Assembly (NCBI GenBank): GCA_937863205.1 | Contig: CALMGA010000181.1 | Span: 1-19,369 of the forward strand | DNA: 19,369 bases | Source: an uncultured Beijerinckiaceae bacterium | GTDB taxonomy: Bacteria; Pseudomonadota; Alphaproteobacteria; Rhizobiales; Beijerinckiaceae | Direction: 5' to 3' | Shown: piece by piece, positions 8,526-16,510 of the stretch | Layout of the letters: each line of letters begins with the position of its first letter | Numbering within the stretch: position 1 is the stretch's first letter | Translations under genes and position numbers: made by a program | Notes under the pieces: model-generated | What the model saw: only the letters and a program-made list of their open reading frames with translations | Databases searched by the model: none | What the model was told of the DNA's origin: nothing

Positions 8526-10052
8526 ATGGCGGACGAAGTCAGCGAACTGCGGATGGCGATCGCCGACATTCCGATGAACGGCATGGCCCAGGCCGGTGAG
8601 GGCGAGGCCAAGGTGCTGTTCGTGCGCGACTGCGACGGCGTGCGCGCATTCCAGGCCAACTGCCCGCACTACGGAGCGCCGCTGGCCAAGGGGATGATCT
8701 GCGGCCACACCCTGTACTGCCCCTGGCACAAGGCCGCCTTCGACGTGTCCGACGGCAGCTTGCGCGAGCCGCCGGCCCTGGACCACCTCAAGCGCTATCC
8801 CGTGCGCCTGGAGGGCGAGGAGGCGGTGGCGAGCCTCCGGCCGATCGAGCGCCCGCGCCCGGCGCCGGTCGGGAGCGAACGCCACATCGTCATCGTCGGG
8901 ACCGGGGCAGCCGGGGTCGCCGCGGCGACGGTGCTGCGCCGCGAGGGCTTCGCCGGGCGGCTCACCATGATCGGGCGCGAGGCCGATCAGCCCTACGATC
9001 GATGCAAGCTGTCGAAGAACTTCCTGGCCAAGAAGACCCGGCGCGAAGCGATGCAGCTCGAAAAGGACTTCTATGCCGCCCTCGACATCTCCGCCGTGAC
9101 CGGCCCGGCCACGGCGATCGACCCCGAGCGCCGGCAAGTGACGCTCGCCGACGGGCGTACGGTAATCGGCGACGCCTTGCTCGTGGCCACCGGCAGCCGC
9201 GCCGCGCGCCCGTCCTTTCCCGGCGACGACTTGCGGAACGTCTTCACCCTGCGATCCATGGCCGATGCGGTGGCGATCAGCGACGCGGCCGAGGGCGCCA
9301 AGAGCGTGGTCACGGTCGGCGGCGGCTTCGTCGGCCTGGAAGCGGCGGCCTTTCTGAGCAAGCGCGGGCTGACGGCGACGGTGGCCTCGCCCGAAGCGCT
9401 GCCCTTCGCCAAGCGCTTCGGCGAGGACGTCGCCAAGGCGATCAAGGCGCACCACGAGTCCAGCGGCGTCCGCTTCGTCGAGGGCAAGGTGAAGGGCTTC
9501 GCCGGCGACGGAGCGGTTCGGGGCGTGCACCTCGAAAACGGCACCGTGCTCGATGCCGACCTCGTGCTGATCGCCGCCGGCGCCCAGCCGGAAGCGGAGA
9601 TGATCGAAGGCGTCCGGCATCGCGACGACGGCGGCGTGTCGGTCGGCAGCAACCTCAGCATCGCACCCAACGTCTGGATCGCCGGCGACATCGCCGCCTT
9701 TCCCGAGGCGCGCACCGGCGTCGAGGCCCGCATCGAGCACTGGCGGCTCGCCGAGCAGCACGGCATCCACGCCGCCCACGCCATGCTCGGACGCGAGGGA
9801 CCCTTCACCAACGCCCCGTTCTTCTGGAGCAACCAGGGCGACAAGCGCGTCGATTATGCCGGCTACGCGCCGGACTGGGACGAGATCGTGATGTCGGGCG
9901 ACCCAGCCAAGCTCGACTTCATCGCCTATTACGTGAAGGACGGCTCGGCGCACGCGGCCTGCGCCATCGGTCAGGCGCCCAGGATGGTCGCCTTCCTCAA
10001 CCGGCTCGAAGGCGGGCACGCGCCGTCGCGCGCCGACCTCGATATGCCTTGA
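8526..10052 (+). CDS. Rieske [2Fe-2S] / FAD-NAD(P)-dependent oxidoreductase (AIFM3-like ferredoxin reductase)
   Basis: The 508-residue product fuses two electron-transfer units. Residues 1-105 are a Rieske domain with C46-x-H48 and C65-x2-H68 as cluster ligands. Residues 118-415 are a pyridine nucleotide-disulphide reductase fold with the FAD motif GTGAAGVAAA (125-134), the NAD(P)-binding GGGFVGLEAAAFL (265-277), and the second FAD contact WIAGDIAAFPEA. The last 90 residues or so form the reductase C-terminal domain of ferredoxin/rubredoxin reductases. It resembles AIFM3/AIFL proteins; the physiological acceptor cannot be told, as no ferredoxin, P450 or dioxygenase gene is adjacent. GGGAGGG at 8512-8518 gives a strong ribosome site. 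It stands 86 bases after era and converges on the next gene. Confidence 0.9.
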   Translation: MADEVSELRMAIADIPMNGMAQAGEGEAKVLFVRDCDGVRAFQANCPHYGAPLAKGMICGHTLYCPWHKAAFDVSDGSLREPPALDHLKRYPVRLEGEEAVASLRPIERPRPAPVGSERHIVIVGTGAAGVAAATVLRREGFAGRLTMIGREADQPYDRCKLSKNFLAKKTRREAMQLEKDFYAALDISAVTGPATAIDPERRQVTLADGRTVIGDALLVATGSRAARPSFPGDDLRNVFTLRSMADAVAISDAAEGAKSVVTVGGGFVGLEAAAFLSKRGLTATVASPEALPFAKRFGEDVAKAIKAHHESSGVRFVEGKVKGFAGDGAVRGVHLENGTVLDADLVLIAAGAQPEAEMIEGVRHRDDGGVSVGSNLSIAPNVWIAGDIAAFPEARTGVEARIEHWRLAEQHGIHAAHAMLGREGPFTNAPFFWSNQGDKRVDYAGYAPDWDEIVMSGDPAKLDFIAYYVKDGSAHAACAIGQAPRMVAFLNRLEGGHAPSRADLDMP

Positions 10053-10097
10053 ATCAACGACGCGCCCAGCGGAGGTGCAACAGCATCAGGCTCGGGC

Positions 10098-10121
10098 CCC
10101 TCGCCCTTGCGCCGGCGAGGG
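10098..10121. terminator. GC-rich hairpin between convergent genes, probable bidirectional terminator
   Basis: CCCTCGCC at 10098-10105 and GGCGAGGG at 10114-10121 form a perfect 8-bp stem with an 8-base loop, centred between the stop of the Rieske/FAD gene (10052) and the stop of the minus-strand SGNH gene (10125). Neither strand shows a T-run, so the terminator role is inferred from stem strength and position. Confidence 0.45.
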
Positions 10122-10124
10122 TCG

Positions 10125-11015
10125 CTAGTTCGACCGGGTCGCCCCCGCAGCGGCACCGGTCGCGGGCGCCGGACGGAAGCGGCGCACGAACAGGCTCGCG
10201 ATCATCGCGCGCGCCACGTGCTCGGCCTGACACTGGGTGCCGATCTCCGACAGGTGATAGTCGTCGCTGGTCATCAGGTGCACCTTGGCGCGCGTCTGCG
10301 TGATGAACTTCATCGCCTCGTAGCGTTTCACGTAAAGGATGCCCTCCTGCTTGGCGATGGCATCCAGCGCGCGCTTGATGGCGAAGTAGTTCTCGTCGCG
10401 GGAAAAGCGTGGGGTGTACTGCAGCCCGACGAGCACCACGTCGATGTCGTTGGCCTTGAGCCAGTTGATGGTGGAGGTGACGACGTCAGTGAACTGGGCG
10501 GGGTCGATGCGGGCGAGGGCGTCGTTGGTGCCGAGCTGCCAGAGCACGATGTCGGGCTTGGTCAGGGCCACTTCGCTGTGGATGCGGTCCGAGGATGTCT
10601 GCGCCACCTCGCCGCCCGTGCCGCGGTTGATGATGTCGACGTCGACGCCTTTCAGGGCGACCTTCAGCATGTTTTCGAGCTGCAGGGGATAGCTCGCAAC
10701 GCCGGAATGCAGGCCGATGGTGTTCATGGCCGCTGAGCCGACGGCCAGCATCTCCACCGTCCGGTGCGCGGCCAACGCCTTGGCGACGTTGGGCAAAGGT
10801 GCGCTGGTGGAGATGTCGTTGGCCGGCGCCTCGCAAGATTCGCTCAGAGCGGGCGGCGACTCGACGGGCATGTCTTCGGCGCGAACGGGACCTGGCGCGA
10901 CGGCGAGCGCCAGGGGGATCAGGATGCCGGCAGCGAGGTGGCGGCCTGCGCGGTGGCGGAAGCGGCCACCGGAGCGACCGTCCGTGCCGCCTCGGCCTTG
11001 GAGCGAGTCCGCCAT
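10125..11015 (-). CDS. Exported SGNH/GDSL-hydrolase-fold protein, nucleophile serine apparently replaced
   Basis: SGNH hydrolases are esterases/acetylesterases, several acting on polysaccharide acyl groups. In this 296-residue product an Arg-rich N-terminus is followed by a signal-peptide core (HLAAGILIPLALAVA, 26-40) and a likely cleavage after PVRA (43-46). Block II (INRGTGGE, 129-136), block III (GTND, 162-165) and block V (D251-x-x-H254) are intact. Block I reads VGSAAMN (92-98): aligned with the usual GDSxT or GSSST, the nucleophile position is A95. Its start lies 97 bases inside the 3' end of opgC; no other ATG/GTG/TTG keeps the signal peptide. Co-transcription with opgC suggests a role at acyl groups of periplasmic glucans, but this is inference. 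Confidence 0.8.
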   Translation of the reverse strand: MADSLQGRGGTDGRSGGRFRHRAGRHLAAGILIPLALAVAPGPVRAEDMPVESPPALSESCEAPANDISTSAPLPNVAKALAAHRTVEMLAVGSAAMNTIGLHSGVASYPLQLENMLKVALKGVDVDIINRGTGGEVAQTSSDRIHSEVALTKPDIVLWQLGTNDALARIDPAQFTDVVTSTINWLKANDIDVVLVGLQYTPRFSRDENYFAIKRALDAIAKQEGILYVKRYEAMKFITQTRAKVHLMTSDDYHLSEIGTQCQAEHVARAMIASLFVRRFRPAPATGAAAGATRSN

Positions 11016-12073
11016 TCAACCATCCATGCGATCAGCGCCATGATGCCGACGCCGACGATAAACAAGATCAGATCGGTCACAAGGGTCCCATCGTACACGA
11101 ACCGCACGATTTGTCCGATGAGGCTTAAGACCGAGCCGGCACAGAAGACGTGCAGGCTGTTGCGGCCGAGCAGCGACAGGAAGCGGCCGAGCGCCGGCAT
11201 CGGCCGGGCGATGAGGGTGAACAGGCCGCCGCCCACGGTGATGATCGCCAGCACGCTGAGCAGCCGATCGATCGACAGGAAGGTCTTGTCGAACAGCCGG
11301 ACGTAGCTCGTCGCCGGCAGGGTGAACAGGTCGGGGAAGTAGCGCGTCGAAGCGCAGGCCAGACCGACGATCAGGATCGGCCAGGCGACGAAGCGCAGCC
11401 CCCGAAGGTTGCGCCTTGCGAAAGCGCCGAGGTCGGTGCGCTCGCCCGCGAGCAGGAAGCCGAGGACATAGATGAGCTGCCAGGCGCTGGGCGAGAAGAA
11501 CCACGTTCCCTCGACCGGCCAGGACGGGATGTTCCAACCCAGCAGCGAGGTGAGCGCCCACAGCGCGACCGACAGCGGCAGCACCAGGGCTGGCGCGGTG
11601 CGGTACAGGATGGCGACGGCAGGCGCGGCGACCATCAGGACGACGTAGAGCGGCAGGATGTTGAAGTAACCGAGCTGGTAGGTCAGCAGCACAAGGCCGA
11701 TGTGCGCCTCCACCGGCTGGTGGAAGACGGCGCCGACGTTGTGCCAATCAAGCAGGAAGGGCGCGTCCAGCACCACCGACGAGGCGGCGAGGATGAAGAT
11801 GGCGATCTCGGTGATGAAGGTCTGCGCGACGTAGATGGTGAAGGCGCGGCCCCATAGCCTGTGGATCACGGCGAACGTGGACATCGGCCGCTTCGGGTTT
11901 TCGATCAGCAGCCGCATCGCCCATCCCGCCAGGAAGACGAACAGCTCGGCCGAGTCGGACAGTGTCAGGTTGCGATACTGGAAGCGCTCGAAGAAGTTGC
12001 CTGGGATGTGGTTGACGAAGATCGACACCAGGGCGTAGCCGCGCCAGAAGTCGATCGCGTTAGGCTGCCGCAT
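10919..12073 (-). CDS. opgC: OpgC-family membrane acyltransferase (succinylation of osmoregulated periplasmic glucans)
   Basis: OpgC is a polytopic inner-membrane protein that transfers succinyl groups to osmoregulated periplasmic glucans. From the ATG at 12073 (384 residues) the family start MRQPNAIDFWRGYALVSIFV and NHIPGNFFERF are seen, followed by SDSAELFVFLAGWA and roughly ten hydrophobic segments through the rest of the protein. The C-terminus is Ala-rich and cytoplasmic. The frame is open to an ATG at 12139, but GGAG placed 6 bases before the 12073 ATG and the family N-terminus favour the shorter form. The last 97 bases encode both this C-terminus and the N-terminus of the SGNH-like protein in another frame. 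No opgG/opgH synthesis genes lie in the window. Confidence 0.9.
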   Translation of the reverse strand: MRQPNAIDFWRGYALVSIFVNHIPGNFFERFQYRNLTLSDSAELFVFLAGWAMRLLIENPKRPMSTFAVIHRLWGRAFTIYVAQTFITEIAIFILAASSVVLDAPFLLDWHNVGAVFHQPVEAHIGLVLLTYQLGYFNILPLYVVLMVAAPAVAILYRTAPALVLPLSVALWALTSLLGWNIPSWPVEGTWFFSPSAWQLIYVLGFLLAGERTDLGAFARRNLRGLRFVAWPILIVGLACASTRYFPDLFTLPATSYVRLFDKTFLSIDRLLSVLAIITVGGGLFTLIARPMPALGRFLSLLGRNSLHVFCAGSVLSLIGQIVRFVYDGTLVTDLILFIVGVGIMALIAWMVEWRTRSKAEAARTVAPVAASATAQAATSLPAS

Positions 12074-12260
12074 CGGCGCTCCGGGCAAGAATTCGATCGG
12101 CGTGACTGGCTTGGAGGGCCGGATGGCCGAAGGGACCATGGAAATAAGGCCATTTGGCGGGTCCGGACATCACGAGCGCGGCATTGGCCGGGCAGGTTGG
12201 ACCGGCTCCAGAAGCGCGTCGCCCCGCGAAACCGACCGGCTGCGCGGGCGGCCGCCGCGA

Positions 12261-13886
12261 TCAGGCGTCCGCCTCGGCCAGGGTGACGAGGTCGCGGAGA
12301 ACACCGGGCAGCGCCTCGGGAATGTCTTCCGCGATCAGGCCCGGGCCGAAGCGGCGGGCGGCTTCCGCGTGCAGCCAGACGGCGGCGCTGGCCGCCTCGA
12401 AGGGCGGCATGCCCTGGGCGAGAAGGCCGGCGGTCATGCCGGCGAGCACGTCGCCCGAGCCGGCGGTGGCGAGCCAGGGGGCCTCGCTCATCGCCACCGC
12501 CGCGCGGCCGTCGGGGTGCGCCACCACCGTATCGGGGCCTTTGAGCATCACCGTGGCGCCGCTGCGAGCGGCGGCGGCGCGGGTTCGTTCCGGCTTCGCC
12601 CGCGTCACGTCCAGCACTTGACCGAACAGCTTGGCGAACTCGCCGTCGTGCGGCGTCAGCACCACGGCATGGCCGCTTTCCGCGATGGCCGCGAATAGTT
12701 CGCGCGGGTTGTCGGCGAAACTCGTCAACGCGTCGGCATCGAGCACCAGCGACCGCGGCTGCGCGGTGGTTGCCGCCAGCGCCGCATGCACGGTGGCGCG
12801 CGTCTCGGCGCCCACGCCGAGCCCCGGCCCGATGGCGACCGCGTTCTTGCGGGGATCGCCGAGGAGGTCCGAGAGGCCGGCTGGATCATCGGCGACGCGG
12901 GTCATGATCGCGGTCAGGGCCGCCGCATGGATCGGCAGTGCCGCCCCAGGCGTCGCCACGGTGACGAGTCCGGCGCCGGCCCGCAGCGCGCCGCGGGCGG
13001 CAAGCCGGGCGGCGCCGGTCTGCGCGGGCGGGCCGGACACCACCAAGGCATGGCCGCGGCTGTACTTGTGCCCGGCCAAGCTCGGCACCGGCCAGTGCGC
13101 CAGCCACAGCGGCGGGGCGTTGAGGAAGGTGCGGGGCAAGATCGTGTCGAGAACCCCCGGCGAGATGCCGATGTCGATCAGGTGGAGCCGGCCGCAGTGC
13201 AGCCGCCCCGGCAGCAGGACGTGGCCGGGCTTGAGCCGAAAGAAGGTGATGGTGTCCGTTGCCCGGATGGCGGGACCGCTCGCGATGCCGCTCGCGCCGT
13301 CGATGCCGGAGGGCATGTCGACCGCGAGCACGCGGGCGCGGCGCGCATCCGCACCCGTCCGGCCAGGTGCGGGGTGGCTCCAAGCGTTGATCCGCTCGAT
13401 CGCGCTCGCCGCGACACCGACGATGGGTCGCGCCAGACCGGCGCCAAACAGCGCGTCGATGACCAGATCGACACCGTCCGGGGAGGCACGCTCCAGCGGC
13501 AGGATCTCGCCGTCCCACAGCGAGGCCGCCTCGGCCGCATCGCCTTTGAGCGCCGCCCGGACCACGGCGGAGGCGACGGTCACGAGGCAGCCATGCTCGC
13601 GCAGGCGTCGTGCGGCGACATAACCGTCGCCTCCGTTGTTGCCGGGTCCGCACAGGACCAGGATGCGACGGGGCGGCAGGTGCCCGGCGCCAATCCTCAA
13701 GGCAAGGTCGGCGATGGCGACACCGGCCGTTTGCATCAGCGTCATCGAGGGCAGGACGACGGCTGCGAGGCGGTCGGCTGCGGCCATTTCGCCGGGCGTC
13801 AGAAGCTCGTGCGGGAAGAGCGGGTGCAGCGATCCATTTGCGGCCGAAGGTGGCGGGCGTAACAGATCGTCGGAGCTTGATCGCAT
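12261..13886 (-). CDS. nnr: Bifunctional NAD(P)HX epimerase / ADP-dependent NAD(P)HX dehydratase
   Basis: This enzyme repairs hydrated NADH/NADPH: the N-domain epimerises R- and S-NAD(P)HX and the C-domain dehydrates the S form using ADP. From the ATG at 13886 (541 residues) the epimerase domain (about 25-240) shows GPGNNGGDG (80-88) and VDMPSGIDG (189-197). The ribokinase-like dehydratase domain (about 265-540) shows GHKYSRG (272-278), LDADAL (382-387), LTPHDGEF (410-417) and GSGDVLAG (476-483). Length fits the fused form. An upstream TTG at 13931 is in frame, but no ribosome site supports it and it would run into the hspQ promoter region. The gene stands alone, 187 bases before opgC and divergent from hspQ. 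Confidence 0.93.
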   Translation of the reverse strand: MRSSSDDLLRPPPSAANGSLHPLFPHELLTPGEMAAADRLAAVVLPSMTLMQTAGVAIADLALRIGAGHLPPRRILVLCGPGNNGGDGYVAARRLREHGCLVTVASAVVRAALKGDAAEAASLWDGEILPLERASPDGVDLVIDALFGAGLARPIVGVAASAIERINAWSHPAPGRTGADARRARVLAVDMPSGIDGASGIASGPAIRATDTITFFRLKPGHVLLPGRLHCGRLHLIDIGISPGVLDTILPRTFLNAPPLWLAHWPVPSLAGHKYSRGHALVVSGPPAQTGAARLAARGALRAGAGLVTVATPGAALPIHAAALTAIMTRVADDPAGLSDLLGDPRKNAVAIGPGLGVGAETRATVHAALAATTAQPRSLVLDADALTSFADNPRELFAAIAESGHAVVLTPHDGEFAKLFGQVLDVTRAKPERTRAAAARSGATVMLKGPDTVVAHPDGRAAVAMSEAPWLATAGSGDVLAGMTAGLLAQGMPPFEAASAAVWLHAEAARRFGPGLIAEDIPEALPGVLRDLVTLAEADA

Positions 13887-13924
13887 CGGCTGTGGTCGAC
13901 TCCGCGTGTTGGCCTGCCGAGAGA

Positions 13925-13953
13925 TTGACAAGATTTTGGGCGATGGCTACCCA
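13925..13953 (+). promoter_or_regulatory. Candidate promoter for hspQ
   Basis: A perfect TTGACA at 13925-13930 is followed after 17 bases by TACCCA at 13948-13953, a weak -10. Transcription would start near 13960 and leave a leader of about 30 bases before the GTG at 13989. Only the -35 and spacing argue for it; no heat-shock sigma-32-type element was recognised. Confidence 0.35.
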
Positions 13954-13988
13954 AAGCCAGTCCGAAAGCCGCGCGCGGAGGCTGTTTC

Positions 13989-14339
13989 GTGCGTTTTCCA
14001 GCAGGTTCGATGAAGCCGCGTACCGCAAAATTTGGGATCGGACAGGTCGTGAAGCACCGGAAGTACGCGTTCCGGGGCATCGTCTACGACGTGGATCCGG
14101 AATTCGCCAATACGGAAGAATGGTGGCAGGCCATTCCCGAGGACGTGCGCCCGCGCAAGGACCAGCCGTTCTACCATCTGTATGCGGAGAACGCGGAAAC
14201 GGAATACGTCGCCTACGTGTCGGAGCAGAACCTGCTCGCCGACGAATCCGGCGATCCCGTCCGCCATCCGCAGGTGGACGAGATGTTCATCCGCGCCAAC
14301 GATGGCGCCTATCAAGTGAAGGCAGCCCGCCTGAACTGA
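13989..14339 (+). CDS. hspQ: Heat shock protein HspQ (hemimethylated-DNA-binding domain)
   Basis: HspQ (YccV) binds hemimethylated DNA in E. coli and acts as a specificity-enhancing factor of Lon protease. The 116-residue product has the compact beta-barrel domain KFGIGQVVKHRKYAFRGIVY, then DVDPEFANTEEWWQAIPEDV, RPRKDQPFYHLYAENAETEY and AYVSEQNLLADESGDP, all typical of the alphaproteobacterial branch. The GTG at 13989 has an excellent GGAGG at 13977-13981; the ATG at 14010 would give 109 residues (MKPRTAKFGIGQ), the more usual family N-terminus, and cannot be excluded. It is divergent from nnr and ends 110 bases before the tRNA gene. Confidence 0.92.
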   Translation: MRFPAGSMKPRTAKFGIGQVVKHRKYAFRGIVYDVDPEFANTEEWWQAIPEDVRPRKDQPFYHLYAENAETEYVAYVSEQNLLADESGDPVRHPQVDEMFIRANDGAYQVKAARLN

Positions 14340-14387
14340 CCGATGAACTCACGTAGGCGGATCACCTGCGGCGCCGGGAACGCTTCG

Positions 14388-14416
14388 TTGACAGGGGCGA
14401 GAGGACTTCCTATTCA
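14388..14416 (+). promoter_or_regulatory. Promoter of the tRNA-Gln gene
   Basis: TTGACA at 14388-14393, a 17-base spacer, and TATTCA at 14411-14416 form a near-consensus housekeeping promoter. The expected transcription start near 14423 lies about 27 bases before the mature tRNA 5' end, as expected for a stable-RNA gene. Confidence 0.75.
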
Positions 14417-14449
14417 GCACCGACCCGTTCGCCGCATCTGCGAGCAGCT

Positions 14450-14523
14450 TGGGGGATAGTTCAACGGTAGAACAGCGGACTCTGACTCCGTTAATCTTGG
14501 TTCGAATCCAGGTCCCCCAGCCA
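14450..14523 (+). tRNA. trnQ: tRNA-Gln (anticodon CUG), CCA encoded
   Basis: A complete cloverleaf can be drawn. The acceptor stem pairs TGGGGGA (14450-14456) with TCCCCCA (14513-14519), with discriminator G14520 and encoded CCA at 14521-14523. The D stem is GTTC/GAAC (14459-14462 with 14470-14473). The anticodon stem is 14475-14479 with 14487-14491 (one G-U), with a 7-base loop CTCTGAC giving anticodon CTG at 14482-14484, which reads CAG. The T arm is 14496-14500 with 14508-14512 around TTCGAAT. It marks the border between conserved housekeeping genes and the surface-polysaccharide segment to the right. Confidence 0.97.
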
Positions 14524-14668
14524 GTCGTTTTCCTCGCGCTTTCCACTCCGGACCTTGCAGCCGGTGCCGCGCGGCCTCGACTTGGTTTGTTGAAATCGCG
14601 CGCCATCTCGACAAACGGCGCATGCCATGCAGCTGCGCGATCGAGTGAGTGGCGCGGCGGATGTCAAG

Positions 14669-16483
14669 ATGAAGAACCGGAAGACCGCGTCCGTCAATAC
14701 GGTTCACGCGCTCGCTTGGTCGCTGATGTGCGCCGCTTGGACGCCCCCAACCGCTGCCGGCGCGGCTTCTGCGGTCGTCAGCCCCGGCATTGACGGCCGG
14801 CATGCCTCGGGATCGCCGGCCTGTGACAGCGCCGCCAGCGCGTTCGCGCCCGATGCCGAGGCTGCAGCCGTGACCATTCCGGCCGGGTGCGCCTTTCGCG
14901 TCACCGGCACCACGATCTTGAGATCGCCGGTCGCCATAGAGCCGGGTGGGACGATCATCGTCGACGGCGCCCTGCTGACGATCGCCGGGCCGTTCACGGC
15001 CCCGGCGGTGCCCGTTTTTCAGGTCGCCGGTGGGGGCGCCGTCAAGTTCTCTCCGGCGCAGGAGGTCCGTCCGGAATGGTGGGGCTCATCCAACGGCGAC
15101 TGGCTGCCGGCGCTCCGGGCGGCCGCCGTCTCCGGGGGGCTCGACATGCCTCTGCTCGCCCACGATTACCCAATCTCAAGCACCTGGAAGATCACGACGC
15201 CGTTCCTTCACGTGCATGGGGTCTGGAGCATCCGGGGCGCCGTCGCCGGCCAAGGCACCCGTATCCTGGTGCAGAGCGCAACCTCCGATGTGATCCAAGT
15301 CGGTCTCGACGCACCGCCGGCTCACACCACCTGCTGCGGTGATCTGCCAAACGCCATCCAAATCGACCATCTGGAGGCGACACGCTCCATGCCACCCAAG
15401 GCCGGCGCGCAGGGCTCGGAGCTGAGCAGCCCGGTCGGTATCCGCGTGCAGTACGCTCTGGCGCCGGTCATCGACCATACCGCGTCGCGCGACAGCTCGA
15501 TAGGATACTACTTCGGCGGCGTCGTGTATGCCAAGGTCAGCGACAACTACGCCCAGCGCACCGTTGCCGGTCCGACCACCGCCGCCGACTTCTTCTGGGG
15601 CTACTACCTCGACGGCGCGGTCGACGAAGGCCTCTCCGGCGGCAACGGCTCCCTGTATATGGAGCGCGACAACACGGCGGTCGAAGCACGGCTCTTCCAG
15701 CCGGTTGGCCTCTATGCCAACGGCAACTTCGCCGATACATTCATCCGCGACTTCGAGAGCTCGGGCACATCCACCTGCATGATCGTCAAGGGAACCTGGA
15801 CCGCAGGTGCCACCGTTACCCAACTCTACAGGACGGGCAACCAGGATCTCCACATCGATCACCCCGTGTGCGACGCCTTCACGAACACCGGTTTCCTCTT
15901 CCAGAACATCAACGAGTACGGCGGCGTCACGGTGAGCGGCGGCTATGCCGCGCCGGCGCCCGGCGCGGTTGCCGGCGTGCATTTCTACGAGGTGCACGGG
16001 GGCCTGAGCATGACCGGCGTGCAATTGCCGATGTTTCCCGATCGCGACCGAGGCGGCAACGCGGTCGGCATCCTGTCGGAGCATTCCGATGGCATCCGCT
16101 CCGCCGGCAACATGGTGAGCGGCGCCGCGCGACCCGAAGTGCTGATCGCGACGTCCCTGTCGAGCTTCGGCGACGTTCTTGCCAATGACACCGGTGAAAC
16201 CGCCATGCAGGCGGCGCTCGGCGTGAAAGGCTCCAGCCGCAACGTCCTTCGCCCGATCATCAAGGGCGGCTTGGGCGTCTATCCCGCGGCCTCGGCGACA
16301 TGCCCGGTCTTCTGCGGCGGCGCGATCGCGTTGGACGGTGGCAGCACCCACGATGAGGTGGATGCGACGGCCGTCGACCCGAAAACCTCCGCCACGTCGA
16401 TCAAGCTGCGCCATGACGGCGTGGCGGTGACCAGGGCCGGCCCATTCGGCGCCGGCAACGTTCTGCTTGGTGTCCCGGACTGA
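14669..16483 (+). CDS. Exported right-handed beta-helix protein (tailspike/pectate-lyase-fold, EWWG motif)
   Basis: The 604-residue product starts with a Sec signal peptide (MKNRKTASVN..., hydrophobic core at about 14-25, likely cut near TAAGAASA). It continues into Gly/Ala/Val/Ile-rich short strands. VRPEWWGSSNGDWLPAL (134-150) is the linker seen in phage tailspikes and pectate-lyase-like proteins, where the helix is introduced by a 'peWwGA...D...A' segment preceded by a small beta head domain. Downstream strands with Asn and Gly turns continue to the C-terminus. The frame is open to an ATG at 14627, but the ATG at 14669 yields a proper signal peptide. No catalytic triad can be named; lyase, hydrolase or pure binding to a polysaccharide are all possible. 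It follows the tRNA and converges with a glycosyltransferase gene 27 bases away. Confidence 0.75.
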   Translation: MKNRKTASVNTVHALAWSLMCAAWTPPTAAGAASAVVSPGIDGRHASGSPACDSAASAFAPDAEAAAVTIPAGCAFRVTGTTILRSPVAIEPGGTIIVDGALLTIAGPFTAPAVPVFQVAGGGAVKFSPAQEVRPEWWGSSNGDWLPALRAAAVSGGLDMPLLAHDYPISSTWKITTPFLHVHGVWSIRGAVAGQGTRILVQSATSDVIQVGLDAPPAHTTCCGDLPNAIQIDHLEATRSMPPKAGAQGSELSSPVGIRVQYALAPVIDHTASRDSSIGYYFGGVVYAKVSDNYAQRTVAGPTTAADFFWGYYLDGAVDEGLSGGNGSLYMERDNTAVEARLFQPVGLYANGNFADTFIRDFESSGTSTCMIVKGTWTAGATVTQLYRTGNQDLHIDHPVCDAFTNTGFLFQNINEYGGVTVSGGYAAPAPGAVAGVHFYEVHGGLSMTGVQLPMFPDRDRGGNAVGILSEHSDGIRSAGNMVSGAARPEVLIATSLSSFGDVLANDTGETAMQAALGVKGSSRNVLRPIIKGGLGVYPAASATCPVFCGGAIALDGGSTHDEVDATAVDPKTSATSIKLRHDGVAVTRAGPFGAGNVLLGVPD

Positions 16484-16510
16484 GCGTTCGCAGGTTGCGC
16501 GGGTCGATCG

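Noticed and set aside
8406..10019. 537-codon minus-strand frame opposite the Rieske/FAD oxidoreductase
   Set aside because: Low-complexity His/Arg/Gly/Asp product typical of antisense shadows; the plus strand shows Rieske and nucleotide-binding motifs.
14524..14668. Terminator after tRNA-Gln
   Set aside because: A short T-run (14527-14530) is present but no stem of useful length precedes it apart from the tRNA itself.
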